Source: Siphonodentalium dalli
Lineage: Eukaryota; Mollusca; Scaphopoda; Gadilida; Siphonodentaliidae
DNA: 64,000 nt
Assembly (NCBI GenBank): GCA_032622095.1
Contig: CP136065.1
Span: forward strand, 204,052,618 to 204,116,617
Reading direction: 5' to 3'
Both the position numbers and the translations under genes were made by a program. The notes beneath the pieces are model-generated. The model had not been told where the DNA came from. It saw only the letters and a program-made list of their open reading frames with translations, and did not search any database. Position 1 is the stretch's first letter, and each line of letters opens with the position of its first letter. Of this stretch, positions 33,649 to 42,979 are shown piece after piece.

Positions 33649-35607
33649 AGCTCAACTTACTTTTGTAAGTTTGAGCTATTGCCATGGTTTGTCGTGCGTG
33701 TGTCCGTCAACAATTTCCTTTGGCGCAGGCTACAGGTTGTACCTTTGGTCTGATCTTCATGAAATTTGTCATGAATGTTGACATTGACATGTAGATAGGA
33801 ACGAGTCATTTTGGGGTCATTCGACCAAAAAACATGGCCGCTGGCAGCCATCTTGGATTTCAAGATTCAATCCATTGGCGCGGCCTACATGTCGTTCTGT
33901 TCATCTGATCATCATGAAATTTGTCATTGATTTTAATAATGACATGTAAATGGGAACGAGTGATTTTGGGGTCGTTCGGCCAAAAAACATGGCTGCCAGC
34001 AGCCATCTTGGATTTTACTGTTTGCATGACTAAATCATTTGGCGCGGGCTACAGGTCGTTGTTTTGGTCGGAAGTTTATGAAATTTCTCATGGATGTTAA
34101 CACTGTCATGTAGATGGGAACGAGTGATTTTGGAGTTGTTCGACCAAAAAACATGGCCGCCAGCAGCCATCTTGGATTTTACTCTTTGCATGACTAAATC
34201 CTTTGGCGCGGGCTACAGGTTGTACCTTTGGTCTAATCTTTATGAAATTTGTCATGAATGTTGACATTGACATGTAGATGGGAACGAACCATTGTGGGGT
34301 CATTCGGCCAAAAAACATGGCCGCTGGCGGCCATCTTAGATTTCAAAATTCAATCCATTGGCGCGGGCTACAGGTCGTACTGTTCGTCTGATCATCATGA
34401 AATTTGTCATGGATGTTAATATTGACATGTAGATGGGAACGAGTCATTTTGGGGTTGTTCGGCCAATAAACATGGCCACCAGCAGCCATCTTGGATTTTA
34501 CTCTTTGCATGACTAAATCCTTGGGCGCGTGCTACAGGTCGTAGCTTCGATCGGAACATCATGAAATTTGTCATGGATATTAACAATGACATGTAGATGG
34601 GAACGAGTGATTTTGGGGTTGTTCGGCCAATAAACATGGCCACCAGCAGCCATCTTGGATTTTACTCTTTGCATGACTAAATCCTTTGGCGCGGGCTACA
34701 GGTCGTAGCTTTGATCGGAACATCATGAAATTTGTCATGGATGTTAACAATGACATGTAGATGGGAACGAGTGATTTTGGGGTCGTTCGGCCGAAAAACA
34801 TGGCCGCCAGCAGCCATCTTGGATTTTACTCTTTGCATGACTAAATCCTTTGGTGCGGGCTACAGGTCGTAGCTTTGGTCAGATGGTCATGAAATTTGTC
34901 ATGAATTATAACAATGACATGTAGATGGGAACGAGTCGTTTTGGGGTCATTCGGTCAAAAAACATGGCCACCAGCATTTTACTCTTTGCATGACTAAATC
35001 GTTTGGCGTGGGCTACAGGTCATACCTTTGGTCTGATCTTTATTAAATTTGTCAAGGATGTTAACACTGACATGTAGATGGGAACGAGTGATTTTGGAGT
35101 CGTTCGGCCCAAAAACATGGCCGCCAGCAGCCATCTTGGATTTTACTCTTTGCATGACTAAATCCTTTGGCACGGGCTACAGGTTGTACCTTTGGTCTAA
35201 TCTTTATGAAATTTGTCATGAATGTTGACATTGACATGTAGATGGGAACGAATCATTGTGGGGTCATTCGGCCAAAAAACATGGCTGCCAGCGGCCATCT
35301 TGGATTTCAAAATTCAATCCATTGGCGTGGTCTACAGGTCGTACTGTTCGTCTGATCATCAAGAAATTTGTAGGTCGTAGCTTTGGTCAGATCTTCATAA
35401 AATTTGTCATGGATGTTAACAATTATACGTAGATGGGAACGAGTTCTTTTGGGGTCGATTGGCCAAAAAAAATTGCCACCAGCAGCCATCTTGTATTTTA
35501 CTCTTTGCATCACTAAATCCTTTGGCGCAGGTTAGACATTTCAATTAGCACCTTTCCTGTTCCATTTACTGTCAACCATTAAATTATTCCCCTACCTAAG
35601 TTGAGCT
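33649..35607. mobile_element. Tandem-repeat (Helentron-like) non-autonomous element
   Basis: Ends are inverted: AGCTCAACTTA at 33649 and TAAGTTGAGCT ending at 35607. Just inside the left end TAAGTTTGAGCT forms a hairpin with the terminus, so on the minus strand the element finishes in a hairpin followed by CTAA. Between lie about 12 imperfect tandem units of roughly 155 bp, each with a 'gcgggctacaggtcgta', 'gacatgtagatgggaacgag' and 'catggccgccagcagccat' segment. The hairpin end plus central repeats resembles Helentron-derived elements (DINE-1/pearl type). That class is inference. It interrupts ORF2 of element D. Confidence 0.65.
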
Positions 35608-35986
35608 ACAGTGTCATTGACACTTTCATTTGACATATTCCCACCATTCTGAAACCGTGGGAAAATTGTGCACGATAAGATAAATATATTGGCCAAAATT
35701 CTTTGAAATTCAATTGAAAATTAGGATCTTGCAATATAGAAGAATTACATTTCCAATAACCAGGGCCGTTCACGGGAGAATTTGGAATATTAAAGGAAAA
35801 CCCGATAACATCATGGTCGGAGACTGCAGCTACATGTTGATACCAACACCGGAGCGACCCCACTAGAGAACCGGAAACATAGAAGCGATCTAAGCGCGTA
35901 CCTACGGCCCCGGATCTCCAAGTGGTCGCCACAGTGTTTGGATAATAATGCCTATAAACATCAACTAGCTTAGATTCAATAATCTG

Positions 35987-36979
35987 AGGCCTGTTTTATA
36001 CGATGTGTAATACACGTGTAACGTTAACTCGTCGTCAACACGAGTTTTTAACGTTTGATTTATATGACGTGTTAACTTTACACGTGTAATCTAGACTGGC
36101 GTCAAGGGACGTACTGATTATTCTTTCGCATTTAATTGTATTTATAACTATTTCTAAACACACTACGATTCTCACACACATTTACTACACCAATCTGACT
36201 AACTCAAAAAAAGTAAACAAATAAAGTCATGTCGTCCGCTCTAAATCATGTCGTGATATGGCCTTAGTGGCTAAAGCGACATAAAACCCCAATCAATCAA
36301 TTCGCTCTAAATCTACAACATCTTGTCCTTCTAAAACTGTTACGGATTCGCGCTGAGCGTACAAAACGCAATGGAATTCTTATGCTTTTGCGCCAAAGGG
36401 AGTTAATGTTGAGAACATTAATGTTGTCAGTATCTCAACTGAATATGCAATTGTGTGTCCATAGGGAGCAAAATCGGTCATGCCGACGCCTTCTCGAAAC
36501 CAGGGTTGGTTCGAAACAGTCAATGCCTATGGCGACAGACACTTAAAAAAAAACATTCCGAATTAGTCGGGGGACTTTTAACCATATCCTTGACAATATT
36601 TGTCGCCATCTCGTCAAGAATGAGCTCGTAGAAGACAAGTGATATCGATTTCAGTACAGCCCGACCAAAACAAGTTGTCATAACTCTTCTGAGCATGTAC
36701 GATCGCCCTGGGGCTCAAAATGGGGTGAAATATTATGCCATATTGTGTTCCGTTACTCGTGTCATACCCGTCGTATAAATCAGCGACGCGTAATTGACGA
36801 ACAGTGATGAGTTACGCGTCCAGGCCAGTTGTGTAATACGTCGACACGTGTAAGGACGAATTTCGACGAGTATCGTGGTTTTATACGACGTGTAATACAC
36901 GATCAATTGCCGACTCGCTTATTTCACCAGGAAAATAGCCATTTAAACACGTGTATCACACGTCGTATAAAACAGGCCT
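35987..36979. mobile_element. Non-autonomous TIR element inside element D ORF2
   Basis: Inverted ends of about 32 bp, AGGCCTGTTTTATACGA outermost, with GTGTAATACACGTG inside. Removing 35987-36979 rejoins the endonuclease reading (...KWKSQIIESK...). The target duplication is ambiguous (one to three bases), so I do not assign a superfamily. No coding capacity. Subterminal repeats of ACGTGT and GTGTAATAC are scattered near both ends. Confidence 0.7.
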
Positions 36980-37684
36980 GCGATTTCCATTTGGTTGTTG
37001 TTGTGATTGCGTTGTTACCGCCAATTTTATCTAAACGATTGGACATTATGAAATTAAAATCACCGCCAACTATTATTGGGAAACTCCCAACTAATAAGGG
37101 AGCAATACTTTGAAAATATGGTTTACGATTTCATTCAAGATTTGGACCATAAATATTTAATAGTCAGAATTTTTTACCATTAATAAGAATGTCAACATAT
37201 ACTGTTCTACCTTCAAAGTCATGAAAAACTTTAACTGACTCAAATTGAACTTTTTCAGAAATGACGAAGCTGACGTTCCAAATGACCAATAGGCTTTACA
37301 ATTCAGATAGTTTGAAATATATTCAGTTCTGGCTAGGGTATTGACGTGTGTTTCTTGTAAAAATAATATATCATAATTGTTGGAATTTTTTTATATATTT
37401 TAATTTGGATAATTTATTGGGGTTTCCCAAACCATTGCAATTAATGGACCCTAGTTTTAATTTATTGGCCGCCATTATATTATTGTTGAAGAGAGGAAGT
37501 AAAAATGAATGAATGTGAAAGAAAACAATAAGATAAATGAAAAAACCGAAACTGTGAGAGAGGGGGTAATTCTTGGACAATGCGCAGTCAGGTTTAGATC
37601 CATGTAGAGCAGCCATTATGTAAGAGACATTCCACTATCGTATAGGTATATTCCACCATCATACTCAGTATATCACAACAGAAA

Positions 37685-39763
37685 TTAAGAAATGATCGAT
37701 GAACTGTCTGAAAAAGGCGAGTCCATCATCTCGTCCCCCGAGGGGTACATACCTTTCGACTGTAATAACAGTTTCATCTGTGGTTCTTGGGTATCCGAGG
37801 ATTCTGATTCCAAAGATCTCTTCCGACCCTGTGTATCAAAAAGAAGTGGAGTGGTTTCAAACCCGGCGTCTGGATCCTGTGTTTGCGACACTGTAGTAAT
37901 ATCATTTTGTTTTGTTGGTGCTAGTTTCGGTGGCGAAACAATTGGTAAAACCGATGCTAGTAATTGCTGCTGTGGTCCTTCCACAACTGGTGGTTGTACT
38001 TCCTGCTGTTGTCCTTCCACAACTGGTGTTTGTAAAGTTGGGGATTTCTCGGAATCCAGGTTAGGTTGTTGTTGTTGTTGTTGTTGAGAATCAGGTTGTG
38101 GAGGTTTGTCCACAATTTGGAGTTGTGGCTTCTGCTGTGGTCGAAGTGTAGTGTATTTGTTATTTTGCACGGGATGAATTTTTTGTCGTTGTTGTAATGG
38201 TGCAGAAGTAGAAGCGGCATCTGCAAAAGATGCAGGTTTTTTCGGAAAATTCCGGGTGTTGTGGTTGACGACTGTCGCTTGACACAGTCGGCCCTATTAT
38301 GGCCGAATTCGTTGCAAAAAAGGCACATGGGGGGTCTTCCTCGAACTAGAGGTGCCACGATTATTGATTTTGATAATCGATAATCGGTTGTCAATAATCG
38401 ACTATAATCGATTAATCGTACCTAATAACTTCAGTGGAAGATTTCCGTAATATGGCCTATTGGCTGGGGGCTGGTTAAATGCACTGTCGCTGATTGTGGC
38501 ATCGGCTGATGTAATTTTTTACATTAATAAAGTGCATCATAAACCACTGTTAATGACCAATGAACACAATGTATTGAATACCACCACAGTTCTCGGCGAT
38601 GTTATGATTATAATATTTGTGAGTTCATTTGAACGAACGTTGCGATTGATTTCAGTTATGAATAGCCAAACATACAAACAATATAAAAGTAGGAAAGTTA
38701 GAAACTATAAGTTTCATCAAACATCCAGTGCGTGGTTAACAATCACAAACGTGTGCCCCCACCCGCAAATTACAGGACTTAGAACAAGTTAAGTATGATA
38801 CACAATAACCTGTATTAGTAACATCTAAGGTGACAGTCGGCACATTTCAAAGCCATAGTGCCACCTGTCAAGTTTAAATTTATATACAACGACGTCACCA
38901 TAAGTTCAAAGCTGCAGTGCCACCGATTTGTAGAATATACAATGGGCCGAAGAGTAACCATGTCGCATCATCAAATGAACTGCCGAGTGTTTGCAACATA
39001 AGTTAGTAGTACTCATGTTGTCGGAATCTCTTTGATTAAATTGATGTTGTTAACCCTTCGGTTGTAGATTAAACTGTGTAAAAGAAACACCGTATTCAAT
39101 AATACCCGGCATTTTCCAACGTCTGAAATAAATAACGCAGATTAATCGACTATGGCAATGGTAATCGATTATCGGCTTTATCAACGGTTCATCGATTATA
39201 CGATTAATCGTGGCACCCCTACCTCGAACCGTAACCAAACACTGATGATCAGCAATTAAATAATTGTATGGAATGGTATCAATATCATCAGCATTCAAAG
39301 AAAGTTTGGCTTGAATAATGACGTTCGCCACCGAAATCCATTCACTGTGCCCATTTCCTGTATCTACCTTAACTGGGGTAACATCTCGGTGCCATTCGAT
39401 AACTTTGCCGAAAGCATGGAGTGCCGCATGGATATGCCAATCATCAACATGCAACGGCAGCCAGTGAATTCTGACATCAACGGTAATTGTGTCATAATGG
39501 TCTACAGCGAACAAAATATCACGGGTGATTTGTTTTCTGTCGACAACTTCCTCGGCTTCGGATTGAGAATCAAATACAACAAAGTATTCGGAGGGCTTAG
39601 CCATCTTATAAATACCGGCTGGTTTACACTGGGGGATAATGGATCTAACAACATAAACCATATCCGCTGTTTTGATACTGTGGGCATCTCTGCCTTTCGC
39701 TTGAAACCGGACTGTGCGTTCCTTTATGTTAGTGACCGTGGCCCCTCCAAAGGTGGAGGCCAT
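37685..39763 (-). pseudogene. ORF1: zinc-knuckle protein of element D, interrupted
   Basis: Starts MASTFGGATVTNIKERTVRF at 39763. Open for about 180 residues with IHWLPLHVDDWHIHAALHAFG, then interrupted by the hAT-type element at 38347-39221 exactly at VRGR. Beyond it RGRPPMCLFCNEFGHNRADC gives the knuckle (C-x2-C-x4-H-x4-C). A frameshift then leads to a Gln/Pro-rich tail (38170-37685) with a poly-Q run and an acidic end. The Q-rich tail is unlike the other ORF1 tails here. Confidence 0.82.
38347..39221. mobile_element. Non-autonomous hAT-type element, 8-bp target duplication
   Basis: Flanked by CCTCGAAC at 38339-38346 and 39222-39229. The ends are TAGAGGTGCCACGATTA / TAATCGTGGCACCCCTA, close to the TAGGGGTG start common in hAT elements. 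Several ATAATCGATTA-type subterminal repeats lie at both ends. 875 bp and no transposase. Excising it restores the GRGRPP context of the LINE ORF1. Confidence 0.85.
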
Positions 39764-39875
39764 GGCGAAAGTAGGTCAAGCCAAGAAAAAGTTGTAAATA
39801 AAGAATTCCGACGATCAAAAGTCCAATAAAACGAGAATAATAACACAATCAAACGAAATTTTCACTAACCTTGGT

Positions 39876-39917
39876 ACAGATACACACTTTGGTCTTAGCC
39901 AAAAGACGAGAAGCGAT
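39876..39917 (-). ncRNA. U2 snRNA gene copy 4, 5' end
   Basis: 42 nt starting ATCGCTTCTCG at 39917 and ending GTGTGTATCTGT at the junction with element D. Small differences from human U2 (TCTTTTGGC, AAGACCAAAG). Confidence 0.88.
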
Positions 39918-40435
39918 GCCGATTTTTCGCGGAAAAAAAATCGGGCCATTCAGCAGGAACCGTCGAGAAAATGGTTTTAATAAAAGGTGTGCCGTCATCA
40001 AATCCCAGGAATCGACATGAATCCTGAAAAAGAAAGAAATATGCATGAGAAGCGAAAATGGCGAAATTCCGGTGTTTTGCATGAAGCATGTGTTCGGATT
40101 TTGTTAACATTAAGAATAAACACAAGAATTTCGTAATTTTTTTCGTGACTCCATTTGAGACGTACGACGTACGTTCTTCTGACTCTATTTAATACTGTAC
40201 TGTTGATCCATTATAAGCTCGTCGAGTCGTGCAAACCAAAATGTTGCGAAAGATGCTGAATGTCGCGAAATCTGAACCTTACTTTTTTGCAATAGTTTAT
40301 TTTCTTTGCATTTGTGAAATTACGTTAAGGGTGATTTAGAATAAACGTTGTTCATTGTAATATGAATGCAATGCAAACGCGCTCTATCAACAATGTGTGG
40401 TATCTGTTCTTATCAGCATGACATCTAAACATTCC
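39918..40435 (-). promoter_or_regulatory. U2 array spacer 4, truncated
   Basis: Same order as the other spacers from the U2 5' end up to '...gcatgacatctaaacattcc', then it is cut at 40435/40436 by Keno-type ORF1 sequence. The inverted U2-like motif is at 40394-40417. Confidence 0.7.
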
Positions 40436-41000
40436 AGGGGCGGCCGCCAAGGAATAAGAATCTGGGGCAGATGCCCCTACCCACTTCCAAAAATGGAGGA
40501 ATTTCGTGAATGAGCAGGTCATGGTGACAAGTCTCTCACTCGTCACGAAAACAGAATGGTCGACCTTGCAGACCGCATCACGGAGGGTGTGGATTGTTCC
40601 ATACCCGCGTGAACAAGCACCTCATTTGAAACAAAAAACGGCACCCACAGCACGCGCATCTGGAATTCTTCTCGAAGAAAGGTTTAAATGATAGGTCAAT
40701 TCCAAAGTGCGCTGAATGTATTGGCGTGTACGAAAACTTCTCCAAGAATGAAACATACGAATCCTCACTACTCTTGGTAGCAAACCAAATATCCGGCCGC
40801 TCTAGACGGAAAATGGCATCAATGTCGTCCAAGTCAAACCCAGCATCCTTCAACAAAACAGCAAACACGTCCGGTTTGAGCATCCGGAAATTGGGCCCAA
40901 AAGCCCGCACATGGATGGTGTGCCCCGCCCGATCCTCGTTCACGTAGCTGCCGGCCATTCCTGACCGACAGCGAACAATGCCTACTAATCACACCTACAT
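40436..41000 (-). mobile_element. Keno-like LINE fragment, 5' end and ORF1 N-terminus
   Basis: The frame from 40958 starts MAGSYVNEDRAGHTIHVRAFG, closest to Keno-2 ORF1. It covers about 165 residues, with a shift after KPFFEK, and stops abruptly at the spacer before the knuckle Cys. The 5' UTR is about 40 bp. No U2 half is seen beyond it. This shows that a further Keno-like element once lay upstream in the array. Confidence 0.8.
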
Positions 41001-41537
41001 CTACGAAGTACAGCGACTCGTGCATCTAAAAATAACGCTTAATGGCGGGAAAATAGTACAATTCGAATGTGGCCGCACGGTGGTTAATATTTCAGTTTCA
41101 CCAGTGTAGATTGCTTTATGCAGTACTTGAACTTTAATAGCCGAAAAAGAAAAGAAAAATAAATAAGGAAAAGGCACATATGAAACAATTAAATACAAAA
41201 TATTACACAAAGTTAGATAACATAGACAATTAAGGTAAGCAAAAAGGTAGTTTAAATTTAAATTCAAAAGATGACCCTAGAAGAGGCAGATGGAATGTGC
41301 CCATTTAAATGTAAACTTACAAGAAAAAAACTGAGTACGGTTAGTGGAAAGTAGGAGAAAATTTTGTTGCACCCCCCCCCCCCCCTCCCCCCCAGCCGAG
41401 AGACCTCGATACAAAATGCAACATCCTGTAGACTAAGGTAGTGGCGGCCAACTCAGATGTTACAAGAGGCCCCCTTCGTCCACCGCCCTTAGCAGACCAA
41501 CGCCGAAGTCCCCTCTGGAGAGGTATCAGGCGGCAGT
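41001..41537. other. Unresolved retroelement-like sequence with C-tract
   Basis: 41001-41340 is A-rich on the plus strand, like LINE 3' UTRs elsewhere in the window. 41340-41537 starts with a C-tract near 41371-41392 and ends against U2 sequence, as a LINE 5' leader would. I cannot match either part to a named copy. Confidence 0.35.
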
Positions 41538-41554
41538 CTGATGAGAACAGATAC
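41538..41554 (-). ncRNA. U2 snRNA fragment next to family A copy E
   Basis: GTATCTGTTCTCATCAG on the minus strand, U2 nt 36-52, directly after the A-tail of copy E. Same span as the piece at 30881-30897. Confidence 0.8.
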
Positions 41555-41853
41555 TTTTTTTTGTTTTTATATAAAAGAACTCAGTATACCGGTCTAAGGC
41601 GCGAGGGCACAAGACCGGGACTAGTCCGAGGACTCGTCAACATCATGGTCCTTCTGGACCCATCAGTGTCTTGGGCATTTGCCTCTTTTCTTGGGCTTTT
41701 TATGAAGTCATCTTTTTTGGGGCAATGCCTCTTCTGGGGTAATCTTTTTATGCTTTGTGCTGTTTTCTGAAAGCTGCCTTGTGATTGTTTTTTCAAGGCT
41801 ATTTTAAAATTTATATATAATACATTTTGTAATATTTCATCAAACTGATTTTT

Positions 41854-42710
41854 ATACGCCCTTTTTGAAAAAAGGTCGTATTCTGTCTGTCCGTCCGTCC
41901 GTCCGTTAACATTTTTGGTTCCTGATCGATAACTCCAGTTTGGATTATTTGATCTGAACCAAGATCTGAACCAAAGTTGGTATGTGTATTTCCCAGCTAA
42001 AGATACAGGCCAAGTTCGAATATGGGTTATGTCCAATTATTTTTACATGAGTTACGGCCCTTTTTCAACTTAGAATTTGATTCGACTTAGAATTTGACCG
42101 TCTGTTAACATTTTTGGTTTCTGACCGATAACTCCAGTTTGGATTATTTGATATGAACCAAAGTTGGTATGTGTCTTTCTCCCAGCAAAACACAGGTCTA
42201 GTTCGAATTCGGGTTCCGGCCGCCAATTTTCACCAGAGTTATGTCCCTTTTTTACTTAGAATTTTTGCCAATTTGAGTTTTCCGGATGATAACTTTAGTA
42301 AATGTGTACTGAATGAAATTAAATTTGGTATGTAGGTTTACTAGCACTAAAGACAGGTTTTTATGCGCAAACAACAGTCGTATCAAGCCGACACTTAGAG
42401 GCGGACATGAGGTCTACCGACCTTTTATTCAACTTAGAATTTGACCAATTTGAGAACATTTTGGTTTCCGACCGATAACTCCAGTTTTTATTATTTGAGC
42501 TGAACCAAAGCTGGTATGTGATTTCCCAGCTAAAACTACACGCCAAGTTTGAATATAGGTTCTGTCTAATTATTTTTGCATGAGTTATGGCCATTTTTCG
42601 ACAATTTGACCACATTTTGGCATTAGGGGTATATCAGATTTTTTTAAATGTAAGCTCAAAGTATTATCTTATTTTGCGATAGTACAATTCGAAATGGCTA
42701 AAGGGCGTAT
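41854..42710. mobile_element. Second tandem-repeat (Helentron-like) element
   Basis: Ends ATACGCCCTTT / AAAGGGCGTAT. The left end folds on itself (GCCCTTTTTGAAAAAAGGTC). Inside there is a run of GTCC repeats near 41888-41904 and about 3.5 units of roughly 200 bp containing 'gataactccagtt', 'aaagttggtatgtg' and 'gagttatggcc'. Same plan as 33649-35607 but different sequence. Located in the 3' UTR of family A copy E. Confidence 0.6.
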
Positions 42711-42979
42711 TTTGCCACGCCCTAGCGATGCTCTTGTTGACAGTGGCGAGACAATATGTCTCTTACCTTAGTTGTCTTTGATATGCCACCTAAATTGGAT
42801 GAAAAGCAGATGTATATGAAAGTGCAATGAGGGGTATAAGCAATTTTTCATATTGCGATATACCGTAACCTTGGATCTTTCTGATCCGGTGTATCTATGG
42901 ACACTTCTGGTCCCTGCGAGATAACAAAGGACACATATGGTCCTTAATAATTACTTTAGTCGGGAGTATATTAAACTCC

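Larger units (their letters stand above)
31276..37475 (-). pseudogene. ORF2: endonuclease / reverse transcriptase of element D, interrupted
   Basis: Starts MAANKLKLGSINCNGLG at 37475. The endonuclease is split by the insertion at 35987-36979 and continues with RSGAVGTRLDRFYVSGSL and SDHDVIGF near 35820-35900. It is split again by the element at 33649-35607. RT blocks are at 33234-32350 (NYRPISLLNYDYK, DQTCGVMGRSI, DQQQAFDQVSMAYLF, RQGCSLSPLLYVMC, AYADDVTAI; note Q-Q in place of the usual AKAFDR). The C-terminal domain is at 32272-31276, with a knuckle region containing CSTSVETIEHLFVDC. The last residues NDNKIEFMLS parallel the VEFTF end of the Keno-like ORF2. Clearly inactive. Confidence 0.88.
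30898..39875 (-). mobile_element. Element D, U2-targeted non-LTR retrotransposon with three nested insertions
   Basis: A two-ORF LINE of about 5.1 kb without its insertions. The 5' flank is U2 nt 1-43 (39876-39917) and the 3' flank is U2 from nt 36 (30897 down), giving a GTATCTGT target duplication. The 3' UTR is about 380 bp with only AAA at the junction. Nested are a tandem-repeat element (33649-35607), a TIR element (35987-36979) and a hAT-type element (38347-39221). The load of insertions and frame breaks marks it as older than the Keno-like copies. Confidence 0.85.

Noticed and set aside
33649-35607. Regular repeats considered as a CRISPR-like array
   Set aside because: Units are about 155 bp with no unique spacers, in animal DNA, between inverted ends.
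37692-38087. Plus-strand Cys-rich open frame of 131 codons
   Set aside because: It is the antisense of the Gln/Pro-rich tail of element D ORF1; poly-Q codons read backwards give Cys runs.
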